Shown here: positions 13,801-23,301 of the stretch, one piece after another
Layout: every line of letters starts with the position of its first letter
How positions within the stretch are numbered: position 1 is the stretch's first letter
NCBI GenBank assembly: GCA_027563935.2
Contig: CM050446.2
Span: 123,024,499-123,088,498 of the forward strand
Direction of reading: 5' to 3'
DNA from: Costus lasius
Lineage: Eukaryota > Streptophyta > Magnoliopsida > Zingiberales > Costaceae
Length of the DNA: 64,000 bases
Notes under the pieces: generated by a model
What the model was told of the DNA's origin: nothing
Seen by the model: the letters and a program-made list of their open reading frames with translations, nothing else
Database searches by the model: none
Translations under genes and position numbers: made by a program

Positions 13801-16800
13801 ACAAGATACCTCCTCTCCACCTCTCTCACCCCTTATAAACCCTATCCCCCAGTACTGGGCCTAGGCCCGCGCCTAGTATAGACCCTCCACTGGGCCTGGC
13901 TTGGCCCGTTCGTAACACAATCTGACAAATGTTTTAAGATTAATTTAGTACAACACTAACACTATGTCTCCTAGAGGAAAAAGAAAAGTGAATCGAAGGA
14001 AAATAATGAGGGGATCAAAATAAAAGGAAACAAAAAGCTGTTACGTGATTTCTGCCCGAAACAAGACTAGGGAAAAAAGTTGTATCCCTCTACTATTCTT
14101 TCACCCTTTTTCTTTCGCTCTAGGTAAATGAAGGAAAAGTGAATTTTCTTTCCTTTCCTTTCCTCTTTTCTCTCCTAGGATACAAGGCCTAAGTAGCATT
14201 CTCACTAGATACATAAGATATCAAAGAAAATATAATAGGAGTCTGAAATGAAAATAACAAATTAGTAGACACTAACACTATGTCTCCTAGAGGGAAAAGA
14301 AAAGTGAAACGAAGGAAAATAATGAGGGGATCAAAGTAAAAGGAAACAAAAAGTTGTTCCGTGATTTCTGCCCGAAACAAGACTAGGGGAAAAAGTTGTA
14401 TCCCTCTACTATTCTTTCACCCTTTTTCTTTCCCTCTAGGTAAATGAAGGAAAAGTGAATTTTCTTTCCTTTCCTTTCCTCTTTTCTCTTCTAGGATACA
14501 AGGCCTAAGTAGCATTCTCACTAGATACATAAGATATCAAAGAAAATATAATAGGAGTTTGAAACGAAAATAACAAATTAGTAGACATTCAAACTGCATT
14601 GCAATCACTTCTCAATATGCCAGTGGTGCTTACATAGCACTTGCTGTGTGAACACATCATGCCCTAGACGCTCAAAAGTGAAAACCACAACTAGCAGACA
14701 CATCTTATTTGAGACCTGCAATTATACTACCACGTCCAGTAATCTACAATCCCTAATAAGCCACATAATGGTATAAGTATCAACCATAGGTATACACAAT
14801 AACATTATTGTCATGAACATATTTTACAAATACATATATATAATCACTAATACTAAACAAAAGGTCAAAGAAATACAAGAAATAGTAAAGACAAGTGACC
14901 AGAAACAATAATTGAGGCACATAATGAAAAAAAAATAGAAGTATAAAAGATCATCAACATAAATATGCAAACAAAGAACAATTATTTAAATAAGGCATTA
15001 GTGTTTTATTAATTTAATTATAAGTTATTACATGATCATATTTCTCATTTGTAATTATGTAATTAATATATATATATAATATAAATTTATAAAAAATAGT
15101 TAATTACGATTACTAATATAGGCGATAGATGGCTAAAATCCATTTCCATAGAAATATGCATCACAAAATTTAAATGTTACAAAATATAATAATAAATTCA
15201 TTGCAATTTTTTTTAAAAAAAATCACCTTAATATACAATTTATATTTGGAGAAAACTATTTATTTTAGATATAAAAACTTTTAAATATGAAAATTAAAGG
15301 TAATATTATTTTTTTACTTTCAAACAAAAGGTATTTTTATAATAATAATGGGTTGAAAGTCAAATACATAAAATGGGCCAAAAAAAGTTATTGAATGGGC
15401 TAGCATCTAAACCGGGGTATATGCAAGTCACGCTTTCATGACTTGCTTAGGTTTGTGTCCATCAACCACCTTAAACCAAGATCAAAGTTACTAAAAGCAC
15501 TAGGCTCTCTAAGGCGCCAAAGTCTCAAAATGCTCGAGGCACCAACTGCTTGTTCAAGCAAAAATTCACTTAGTTAATAAAGAATATATAGTTGAATAAT
15601 ATCTTGCACATCATGAATAATCATTACAAAAGTAGCATATTAAATTAGATTTGAGTTTTACATCCATCATGATTCATCTACCATTTATAGACATTCATGC
15701 AATTGATTTTAAACTTTTAAAAATATGTTGATTGGCTTAACTTTGACACCTGGCAGTCTGACCACTAAGTATCAAAAGTGACATCATTTTTTCCTTGTCC
15801 TCTTCAAGAATGCCCTTATACGCTCAACATCTAACTCGAGATGCTTGCCTAATTAATGTCTAATTGGGCTCGTCTGCTTGAGAGCATGTGAGGCATAAAC
15901 GCCTTGCCTAACCTCCCTTTGCTACCCAGGCACTCGCTTGGGCACCTGGTGATAACCCCAGCCAAGATTTGGCTTTGCAGACTTAGCTAATGCACCTGTG
16001 GTTGTCCGACTATAACCAAGTTAGGCCGTTGCACCTACCCACACCTGGATGTGTATGCTAATATTTGGGCACATGTTAGATCAACCTTAAGCTAGGTTTG
16101 ATTAATCACACCTAGAACTTACACTGCTCACAGGGTCAGCAGTGTGCACACTTGATCAATAGCCAAATGCCTAAAACCTCTAAATAATGCAGATTATGGG
16201 ACCAAATAAAACATGCTTTTCAAGCTAATAACAAATAAATCACGGCAAACCTATTTCATTTTATTTACACAATAATTTCGGAAATATCTAGAGCTTAAAT
16301 TATAAACAATAAAGAATTATTCTAATACAAAATAAGCATCAACAAAAAATATCTATAACCGCTATGATCACATATAAACAAAATGATGTTTATTAAGGAA
16401 ATAACATCAAATAATTATGCAATAGAAACTCAATAGAGATGGAAAGATTATAATAATACATTTTTACATTTTGATTAAGATAAACCATGTAGAGAATGGA
16501 GAGTGGCCTACTTCAATCTTAAGCAAAAACCTTCTCTTCTCTCCGCTACCAAACTCAAGCTTTAATAGTAAATAGAGGAAGCGAAAGATGGGAATAAAAA
16601 GGGCCAAGAGGGTCAAGTTCTATGCAAGCATCCACTGCATGCAAATTGAAAAGATAAATCAACCTAAAAGAGCTTTCAGTGGTAAGTGGTAACCAATACA
16701 AGAAATTAAATGAGTTAAGTAAATGCTATTCCCTTCTAAACTAAACATAAGCGAAGGATGCTTGACCAAGATTTAATTGCGACAAAATAATACCATTGTA

Positions 16801-17937
16801 GAGTAATGTAGGACAACACAACATGAAAATGACCACTAGAAAAGAAATTGAAAATGGCTATGTACATATTAGATCTTTTTAATACAAACTATTGTGTTTA
16901 TATTAATTCGACAAGACATGGTTACTGTTAGTCAAGTTTTCTTTGCCTCCAAAAGGGCACATAAAACATGTGATAACTCATGTACCTTGATGTCACTTCC
17001 TCGGAAAAGTATGTAATCATAAATTTTGTCATTAGCAGGAACTTGTGGTCCATCCTTCTTTCTTCCTTCAGTTCCAAATGAGCGCACTGAAACAATTAAA
17101 ACAAAGGAGTTAAAGGGGTATAGCAATGAACAGATTTGAATAACGAATGGAAGGAAAAGTTCTCAAATTCCAAGAAGAAGAGCACGTCAAGGAGCAATGA
17201 TATTGCATAACTAATACCAAAAGTACAATCATGTCATAAAGACATTTCTTCAAACTATAAAAATATACAAGTGTAGGAGAGACAATGAACATTGAAAGAA
17301 TTGAACTCAAAAGGCATTAAAATCCGTTACACAGGTGCATATCAAGCTAAGTCTCCAAGAAAATCTTGCTCCCTACAAATTATTGAGCTAATAAGTTTTT
17401 CAGAAATGATCTCACTAATCATCAATTAGGAATCTAACCGTTATCCCCTATGGACTGACACTAGTTTCACACGACTTACAATTGAAAAAGGTTTCAAATA
17501 TGGAAACATCAGCCATCACAACAAACTTCAGCTCCCCGTTAAATAGTAGTATAGAAACAGTCTACTATGCAACAATTTCGGAGCAAAACTAGAAGAATGA
17601 TAAAGCGAACGTCGAATTCAGCAATTAAAGAAAAAAAAATAGAGGAGCACAAACAGGACGCCACTCCGGACCTCAAAATGGAAGGCCATTCCACCGGGAA
17701 AACGTAACATCCACATAAATCAACAAAATGAGAGCAAAACCCTCGTGAGGAGCAACGAGGGAACAAAATGGGAGGAGGGAACGAAGATCCACCGTTCCGC
17801 AAGCCTATGCTGGATTCCTCGGTGTTGATAACGTAAAGGATGCCCTCGTATCTGATTTCGCTCTTTGAAGTCAAGCTTATCAAGCTCCCGATGTAGGATT
17901 CCGACGACTGCCCAGATCTCGATGTCTCCGCCGCCAT
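1807..17937 (-). CDS. DCP5: Protein decapping 5 (LSm14/RAP55/Scd6 family), 3' end outside window
   Basis: Plant DCP5 acts in cytoplasmic P-bodies, where it promotes mRNA decapping and represses translation together with DCP1 and DCP2. Exons on the minus strand: 17937-17793, 17086-16986, 3545-3477, 3404-2424 and 1878-1807. All have GT-AG borders and all join in frame, giving 456 residues so far. Exons 1-3 encode the LSm14 domain (about residues 12-90, with [20 protein letters not shown] and [17 protein letters not shown]). Exon 3 gives [14 protein letters not shown]. Exon 4 encodes a long Pro/Ser/Gln-rich linker with [10 protein letters not shown]. Exon 5 encodes an RGG-type box ([12 protein letters not shown]). 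Known DCP5 proteins are about 600 residues and continue with FDF and TFG boxes; these exons are not visible and should lie left of position 1. Intron 2 (16985-3546) is 13.4 kb because a chromovirus and a nested hAT element are inserted in it. The start ATG at 17937 opens the family's usual N-terminus (MAAE). Confidence 0.93.
2102..2145. repeat. Microsatellite (GCTAAAT)6
   Basis: Six head-to-tail copies of the heptamer GCTAAAT in the DCP5 intron between the linker exon and the RGG exon. A likely length-polymorphic site. Confidence 0.95.
3546..4888. other. DCP5 intron 2, part left of the retrotransposon
   Basis: AT-rich intron DNA between the DLQVK exon and the 3' LTR of the inserted chromovirus. 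I see no exon, RNA gene or terminal repeats in it. Confidence 0.6.
4889..5091 (-). repeat. 3' LTR of the chromovirus
   Basis: 203 bp, TGTTACGATC to CGTTCGTAACA, nearly identical to 13714-13917. The polypurine tract on the minus strand (GAAGGGGGA, about 5101-5109) lies just before it. The pol frame runs through that tract and ends inside this LTR at 5047. Confidence 0.92.
5047..8602 (-). pseudogene. Chromovirus pol: protease, RT, RNase H, integrase, chromodomain (inactive)
   Basis: Read on the minus strand, the segments are: aspartic protease with the DSGATHNF active site (about 8360); reverse transcriptase with [12 protein letters not shown] and the FFDD catalytic motif (about 7840-7330); RNase H with VECDASG (about 6930); integrase with a QCDTCQRQK zinc-binding part, then DRLSKYAH and SDRDPIF (6321-5880); and a C-terminal tail ending in a chromodomain-like QWLVHWHD...ATWED segment (about 5215-5170). 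Damage visible: TAG near 8245, a frame change near 7926, TGA near 7861, TGA near 7380 and TAG near 7330 flanking FFDD, a small deletion in RNase H near 6760, TAG near 6690, one extra G in a G-run near 6345, and TAG near 5880 in integrase. Several stops look like C-to-T changes, as expected after cytosine methylation. The protein is not functional. Confidence 0.93.
8603..9721 (-). pseudogene. Chromovirus gag, main part, separated from its N-terminus
   Basis: The minus-strand frame shows a retrotransposon gag capsid domain ([43 protein letters not shown]) followed by a basic linker. A CCHC zinc knuckle of canonical spacing, C-x2-C-x4-H-x4-C (near 8590-8630), is preceded by one TGA stop. The right end at 9721 is the hAT insertion point; the start of gag continues at 13323-13602 beyond the transposon. 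The spacing of this knuckle differs from that in the gag-only elements elsewhere in the window, so this is a different gag lineage. Confidence 0.88.
9735..9897. repeat. Subterminal GACTCG/CGAGTC repeats of the hAT element
   Basis: Within about 160 bp of the left end, the motif GACTCG or its reverse complement, often as GAGTCAACTCG, occurs around eight times in both orientations. Clusters of short subterminal repeats are known transposase-binding regions in hAT elements; that role here is inferred. Confidence 0.7.
10598..12969 (+). pseudogene. hAT transposase (BED finger, DUF659, C-terminal dimerisation domain), degenerate
   Basis: ATG at 10598 opens a frame with a BED-type zinc finger ([11 protein letters not shown]...FKHHLAC, 10690-10770). 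An A-rich run near 10935 shifts the frame. The DUF659 core follows ([18 protein letters not shown] at about 11140, [10 protein letters not shown] at about 11255, [11 protein letters not shown] at about 11445, [15 protein letters not shown] at about 11515), with a TAG at about 11232. The C-terminal hAT dimerisation domain has [14 protein letters not shown] (about 12435-12475) and continues after an intron (12476-12559) as [20 protein letters not shown] second likely intron lies at 12007-12078. The end is an acidic tail with stop at 12969. At least two frame disruptions mean this copy is probably not autonomous. Confidence 0.88.
13323..13602 (-). pseudogene. N-terminal fragment of chromovirus gag
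   Basis: The minus strand from ATG 13602 encodes a short basic gag N-terminus ([20 protein letters not shown]). It runs into the hAT target duplication at 13323-13330 and resumes at 9721. The primer-binding site should lie between it and the 5' LTR (about 13700-13713), but I cannot match it to a particular tRNA. Confidence 0.75.
13714..13917 (-). repeat. 5' LTR of the chromovirus
   Basis: 204 bp, near-identical to 4889-5091. On the minus strand it contains a TATA-like TTTATAAG, read from about 13840. It is followed by the target duplication CAATC at 13918-13922. Confidence 0.92.
13953..14584. repeat. Tandem duplication, two copies of 316 bp
   Basis: Copies at 13953-14268 and 14269-14584 start ACACTAACACTATGTCTCC and differ at only scattered positions. 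They lie in DCP5 intron 2, just right of the chromovirus. Confidence 0.9.
14585..16985. other. DCP5 intron 2, right part
   Basis: AT-rich intron DNA up to the splice donor of exon 2 at 16985-16984. It contains no exon or element with recognisable ends. Confidence 0.6.
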
Positions 17938-18067
17938 CGTCGCTGCCCTCCCAGGGGAGGAGAGAGAGAAAGAGATTAGATTGGGATTTGAGGAAGGTCG
18001 CACAACACAAACCCCTCGTACGGGGGAGGTTGGTTGCTCCGGTGTTTTGACCCCCTTTGATCCCCGG

Positions 18068-18078
18068 TTTTATAAATA
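18068..18078 (-). promoter_or_regulatory. Probable TATA box of DCP5
   Basis: The minus strand reads TATTTATAAAA about 130 bases upstream of the DCP5 ATG (17937). That leaves room for a 5' UTR of about 100 bases if transcription starts some 30 bases downstream. Position and sequence are the only evidence. Confidence 0.55.
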
Positions 18079-18273
18079 GTTGGAATTGGCTAATCATTAG
18101 GGTTCATAAATTTTTTTGACTTGGTTTGATGTGTGGTCTGTCTGCTCAAACCAAAGAGATCGGGCTTCCTTAATCACCTCCTAACGAAATCAAACAGTTA
18201 GCTCTGTAATTTTATTTCTTGTAATGTAAAATTTGTAGTAGAATGAAGAGGAGAGGGAAAAAAAAGTTATATA

Positions 18274-18670
18274 GGGGCCAACCGAGCAAAATTTCTGAGT
18301 ATGGATCATATTTAGGATTTTTTTTTCATTTTTATAGTAAAAAAATATTTTTTAATAAAAAATTATAAAAAATAATCTACACATTCTAAGTTATCCAATT
18401 ATAGTAATATTATCGTATAAAAAAATCAAGTATCATATAAGAAACTATATATAAATATACATAATTTTTTATATAATAATATTTTACATAATTTTATACA
18501 ATGCGTAATTTTTATATATAATAATATTAGTACCATTGGATAACTTAGAATGTGTAGATTATTTTTTTATAATTTTTTTATCAAAAAATATTTTTTACTA
18601 TAAAAATAAAGCATCCTACTTAAGAAATCTTAGGTATGGCCATACTCAAAAATTTTGCTCGGGACAACCG
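18274..18670. mobile_element. MITE with long inverted arms, about 400 bp
   Basis: The left end reads CCGAGCAAAATTTCTGAGTA and the right end, on the opposite strand, CCGAGCAAAATTTTTGAGTA. The similarity continues inward through roughly 120 bases of AT-rich arm (for example ACATTCTAAGTTATCCAAT near 18382 against its complement near 18540). RNA from it would fold into a long hairpin. I could not fix the exact termini or a target duplication, so the superfamily is open. Confidence 0.7.
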
Positions 18671-18729
18671 GTGGTCTTATCCGAATAAAAATTATATGCG
18701 GAGCTGTATGGTTCTCATCCACCATCCAT

Positions 18730-18771
18730 CATCACTTTGAGATGTGTAAATGCACACATCTCAAAGTGATG
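18730..18771. repeat. Perfect 18-bp inverted repeat with 6-base loop
   Basis: The arm CATCACTTTGAGATGTGT (18730-18747) is followed by AAATGC and its exact complement at 18754-18771, with weaker pairing beyond. It lies about 0.7 kb upstream of the DCP5 promoter. It is too short for a plant miRNA precursor and may be the remains of a small MITE. Confidence 0.8.
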
Positions 18772-19081
18772 GTGGATATTTATGAAGAGGGTTGTCAAAT
18801 TCAGGTCACTTGCTTGATTTTATCATGATTAAGTGTGTCATCATTTAATTGGAAAATTTATGAAACTTTGTTGCCATGTACAGTTGTACAACAAAATTCA
18901 TTCATTTTTCAATTTCTTCCGTTATTAGAGAAATCATCTACATGTTTCGAAACTAAAACAAATACAGCTTTTTAGAAATTTCAATGCGGTTAATAATAAA
19001 CACATAATACATTATCGAAGTGCGTGATCACCTAAAATTGTTTTCGCATAAACATTTATACTTTTTTCACGATATACCTAT

Positions 19082-20373
19082 TGTCAGGCCCGGTTCAGCC
19101 CGGTCCAGACCGGAGCCCATGGGACTAGGACCAAACAGACTTGGGCCAAGCAACGGCCCAAGCCCAAGCAGCGAATGACTCATCAGCGTCGTTCGCAGGT
19201 GGCGAACGACGGAGCTTCGTCAACGCGCGGATCCGAGCGTGCCTTTTGGACGAAGCAGGGCGACCCGTCTTCATCCCGCGCGGACGAAAGCACGCTGCAG
19301 CGTCTTCAACGCCGAAGGAAACGGACGCTGGCGGCGTGACCTCTCCGCGAGACTCGGACGCAGGCATCGGACGCGGACACGGACGAAGCTCCAGGAGGCG
19401 TCGACGACCTCAGCGGAAGACGCGACCTCTCCGCGAAACTCGGGCGCGGCGAAGACGGCGTCGTCGCCGAGCGAAGCGGACGCGCGAGGAACGTTCGGAC
19501 GCGGAGCGGAAGAATAGGGCGGCGGACGCCCTAGATAGGGAGAAGGGAAGCAGCAGCTTTCCCATGGAAGAGGCGGCGGCTCTCTACCTATAAAGCTGAG
19601 GCAAGAGCAACAGGAAGGAGGCTCCGCCATTGACGAACACAAAAGAAGTTTGGTGAAGCTTCGACGAGAGATTGTAATCGGCGATTGGTTCGCCGGTGAG
19701 GGAGGGAACGTGGGCGAGGGCGGCGACGGGGTCGCCGGTAAAGGTTTCTGTATCTTTATTTAGTAAATAAAGCTTCCATCTTACCTCTACTCCCTTCCCT
19801 GTTTCTCGAGCACGGCGGCGGCCATCCTTGTCGTCTCCGGTGATAACAGCTCCGATCGGCGGGGTAGCTGAAGGAGGAGGACCAAGCGCAGGCGGCGCGT
19901 CCCCCTTTCCGGACAACTTCAGAGCGCGGCGGCGCTCGACAGCGGCAGCGACGCGGGCGGCATTCGAAACGAGGCACGAGTCAAAATCGACGCGGGTCAA
20001 CGCTGATTTCGCGATCGAAATCAATTTCGTTCGAAATCGGTACGGCTGACGCCAGCACGACGTCAGCAGAGGAGATTACGCGCGGCGGCGAAATTCGAAC
20101 AAGGCCTGACGTCACGCCGACCTCAGCAAGGATATAATTTTGACTCTAGGGTCAAAATTGAATTGAGGTATTTAGGGTTCGATTTTTCCTGAATTAGGGT
20201 TTCTCGGATTTCTCGGAGTGAACTGTAATTTGGGGATAAAAATTAACCGGGGAGATTAGGGTTTCTAATTTCGGGTCGGAAACCCTAGCGAGCGTTACGT
20301 TCTGGTATTCCGCCGGACGGCTCTAGGAAGTGGATAAGCGCTAATTCTAGGCCGATCCGACCGGGGCGTGACA
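19082..20373 (+). repeat. Complete LTR, 1292 bp, plus orientation
   Basis: Runs from TGTCAGGCCC to GGGCGTGACA. It has a TATA-like CTATAAAG at 19588-19595. Near its end is an inverted pair of telobox motifs, TAGGGTTT (20257-20264) and AAACCCTA (20280-20287). The same ends and motif pair recur in the solo LTR at 26544-27855. Confidence 0.88.
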
Positions 20374-20378
20374 CCTAG

Positions 20379-20875
20379 GGCGGCTCTTACCTCAGCTTTA
20401 TAGGTAGAGAGCCGCCGCCTCTTCCATGGGAAAGCTGCTGCTTCCCTTCTCCCTATCTAGGGCGTCCGCCGCCCTATTCTTCCGCTCTGCGTCCGAACGT
20501 TCCTCGCGCGTCCGCTTCGCTCGGTGACGACGCCGTCTTCGCCGCGCCCGAGTTTCGCGGAGAGGTCGCGTCTTCCGCTGAGGTCGTCGATGCCTCCTGG
20601 AGCTTCGTCCGTGTCCGCGTCCGACGCCTGCGTCCGAGTCTCGCGGGGAGGTCGCGCCGCCAGCGTCCGTTTCCTTCGGCGTTGAAGACGCTGCAGCGTG
20701 CCTTCGTCCGGAAGGCACGCTCGGATTCGCGCGTTGACGAAGCTCCGTCGTTCGCCACCTGCGAACGACGCTGATGAGTCATTCGCTGCTTGGGCTTGGG
20801 CCGTTGCTTGGCCCAAGTCTGTTTGGTCCTGGTCCCATGGGCTCCGGTCTGGACCGGGCTGAACCGGGCCTGACA
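20379..20875 (-). repeat. Truncated 3' LTR of the minus-strand gag element
   Basis: On the minus strand it starts TGTCAGG right after a purine-rich tract (GGGCGGGGGAGAAT). It matches the first 500 or so bases of the complete LTR, with one internal deletion, and breaks off just after the CTATAAAGCTGAGG position. Confidence 0.85.
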
Positions 20876-22087
20876 ATTCTCCCCCGCCCAATTTGGACAT
20901 CGCCCTCGATGTCTCTAACGGGCGGATCTTGCAGCACCATTGCTCCGATTCTCAAAGCACCAACCCGACACTGCTGCGCTCCCGTGGCAGTGTGTGGAAC
21001 TACCTGCAGTGATCCAATCCGCGGTTGCTCGGTTTCCTCGGCTTCCTCGGCTGGATCCTGTGCTGCTATCGCCATGAGCTTTTGTTTGCTAGGACAATCC
21101 TTTACCCAGTGAGGACCGCCGCACCAAAAGCAACCCTATGGCTTTTGCTCCCGTCGTCCCGGTGAACCCTTGTTCTGCCGGTAAAATGGTCTACCCCTCT
21201 CTGGAACTCTAGCTCCCGGCGGTGTGCGTGGGGAGCCGCGCTGAGGTCTGCGCTTTGGTGGTGTCTTGGATTTCTTTGGTGGTGCTGGTTTGAAATTTCT
21301 GTTATCCACCAGAGATTCGGCCACCGCCGCAGCCGCCCTCCAGTCAACCGGCTCGCGACGTCGGACCTCCGTTTCTGCCCATGGCTGAAGGCCTCGGAGG
21401 AAGAAATACCTCCTATCGTCCTCCGCCATGCCTGGAAGATCCAGCATCAAAGTAGAGAAAGCCCGGACGTACTCCTGGATCGAGCCTGTATGCCTCAGCC
21501 GATCCAGTTTGTCACGCGCCTGGTCCGCCGAGTTTCCGGGAAGAAACTGCCGCCGTAGTTCCTCACGGAAAGTCTCCCAAGTCCAGCTAGTAGTCCCGGA
21601 TGTAGAGCCGACTTTGGTTCGCCACCAAAGTTTCGCGTCGCCTGTAAGATAGGCGATGCACACCTGCACCCGATCTCCTGCAGAAATATGGTTAGCTGAA
21701 AACAGTTGCTCCATATCCCAGATAAAGTTTTCAACCTCTCTGGACGATCGACCCCCCCCCGAACGTCGCTGGGTCTGGCACGCGCATCCTCGGTTTGGGA
21801 GCCTCCTGCTCCACCGGTGCTGGTTTCGATACTTGCGCTAGGGCTAGGCGCAGTACCTTTACTTCTGCGTGCATGTCCTCCTTCATGCGAGCCATCTCCC
21901 CTGACAGATGGATCAGACCCTCCATGGTCTGTTGCATGACCTCGATCTGCAACCTCTGCTGTTCGATTTGCAACCTCTGTTGTTCGATCAGTAATTCCTG
22001 ATCCTCCACAGTCTTCTGAAGACTTTCCACCTGTGGAATCATCCCATGGCCTCCACCACTGGCCAAACCGAGCATCTGCTCGATCTG
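20876..22087 (-). pseudogene. gag of a gag-only (TR-GAG-like) LTR element, broken
   Basis: The minus strand encodes, in order: a glutamine-rich coiled coil with repeated EQQRLQI heptads; a PATFGG segment; a retrotransposon gag capsid domain (AYLTGDAKLWWRT, TWETFREELRRQFLPGNSA, LRHTGSIQEYVRAFSTLML, GLQPWAETEVRR); a basic linker; and a zinc knuckle CFWCGGPHWVKDC (C-x2-C-x3-H-x4-C) near 21110-21150. No protease or RT follows; the frame runs straight to RIGAMVLQ, a DIEGDVQIGRGRIV peptide and the 3' LTR. A run of nine C at about 21750 breaks the frame, and the start codon and primer-binding site were lost at the 22088 junction. Confidence 0.85.
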
Positions 22088-23301
22088 AGAAACCCTAATC
22101 TCCCCAGTTAATTTTTATCCCCAAATTACAGTTCACTCCGAGAAATCCGAGAAACCCTAATTCAGGAAAAATCAAACCCTAAATACCTCAATTCAATTTT
22201 GACCCGAGAGTCAAAATTATATCCTTGCTGACGTCGGCGTGACGTCAGCCCTTGATCGAATTTCGCCGCCGCGTGTAATCTCCTCTGCTGACGTCGTGCT
22301 GGCGTCAGCCGTACCGATTTCGAACGAAATCGATTTCGATCGCGAAATCAGCGTTGACCGGCGTCGATTTTGACTCGTGCCTCGTTTCGAACGCCGCCCG
22401 CGTTCGAAAACTTCTTCGTCTCCGTCTTCGCGACGCCGCCCGCGTCGCTGCCGCCGCGCTCTGAAGTTGTCCGGAAAGGGGGACGCGCCGCCTGCGCTTG
22501 GTCCTCCTCCTTCAGCTACCCCGCCAATCGGAGCTGTTATCACCGGAGACGACGAGGATGGCCGCCGCCGTGCTCGAGAAACAGGGAAGGGAGTAGAGGT
22601 AAGATGGAAGCTTTATTTACTAAATAAAGATACAGAAACCTTTACCGGCGACCCCGTCGCCGCCCTCGCCCACGTTCCCTCCCTCACCGGCGAACCAATC
22701 GCCGATTACAATCTCTCGTCGAAGCTTCACCAAACTTCTTTTGTGTTCGTCAATGGCGGAGCCTCCTTCCTGTTGCTCTTGCCTCAGCTTTATAGGTAGA
22801 GAGCCGCCGCCTCTTCCATGGGAAAGCTGCTGCTTCCCTTCTCCCTATCTAGGGAGTCCGCCGCCCTATTCTTCCGCTCCGCGTCCGAACGTTCCTCGCG
22901 CGTCCGCTTCGCTCGGCGACGACGCCGTCTTCGCCGCGCCCGAGTTTCGCGGAGAGGTCGCGTCTTCCGCTGAGGTCGTCGACGCCTCCTGGAGCTTCGT
23001 CCGTGTCCGCGTCCGATGCCTGCGTCTGAGTCTCGCGGAGAGGTCGCGCCGCCAGCGTCCATTTCCTTCGGCGTTGAAGACGCTGCAGCGTGCTTTCGTC
23101 CGCGCGGGATGAAGACGGGTCGCCCTGCTTCGTCCGGAAGGCACGCTCGGATCCGCGCGTTGACGAAGCTCCGTCGTTCGCTACCTGCGAACGACGCTGA
23201 TGAGTCATTCACTGCTTGGGCTTGGGCCGTTGCTTGGCCCAAGTCTGTTTGGTCCTGGTCCCATGGGCTCCGGTCTGGACCGGGCTGAACCGGGCCTGAC
23301 A
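22088..23301 (-). repeat. 5' LTR of the minus-strand gag element, 3' end missing
   Basis: It matches 19082-20373 in inverse orientation but stops within the first telobox (minus strand AGGGTTTCT), where it is fused directly to gag. About 110 bases of LTR plus the primer-binding site are gone. Confidence 0.87.

Larger units (their letters stand above)
4889..13917 (-). mobile_element. Ty3/gypsy chromovirus LTR retrotransposon, about 9.0 kb, split by a hAT element
   Basis: Short LTRs of about 204 bp starting TGTTACGA and ending CGTAACA on both strands lie at 4889-5091 and 13714-13917. They are flanked by a perfect 5-bp target duplication, CAATC, at 4884-4888 and 13918-13922. The interior, read on the minus strand, is gag, protease, reverse transcriptase, RNase H, integrase and a chromodomain-like C-terminus. 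That order and tail place it among plant chromoviruses; the very short LTRs suggest a Reina-like lineage, which is an inference. The reading frame has many stops and shifts, so it is a dead copy. A hAT transposon (9722-13322) interrupts the 5' part of gag. Without it the element would be about 5.4 kb, a normal size for this group. Confidence 0.95.
19082..23301. mobile_element. Head-to-head composite of a CpG-rich LTR family around a gag-only core
   Basis: Both outer ends are LTR starts pointing inward: TGTCAGGCCCGGTTCAGCCC at 19082 on plus, and the same on minus from 23301. The parts are a complete plus-strand LTR (19082-20373), a truncated minus-strand LTR (20379-20875), a minus-strand gag core (20876-22087) and a minus-strand LTR lacking its last part (22088-23301). 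The outer flanks are CCTAT and CCTAG, and CCTAG also follows the complete LTR at 20374-20378. A simple insertion has direct LTRs, so this locus was rearranged, or an LTR inserted in inverse orientation and part of the older copy was lost. Confidence 0.85.

Noticed and set aside
18730..18771. Hairpin as a microRNA precursor
   Set aside because: Stem of 18 bp and loop of 6 bases are too short for a plant pre-miRNA with a 21-nt duplex. A MITE remnant is more likely.
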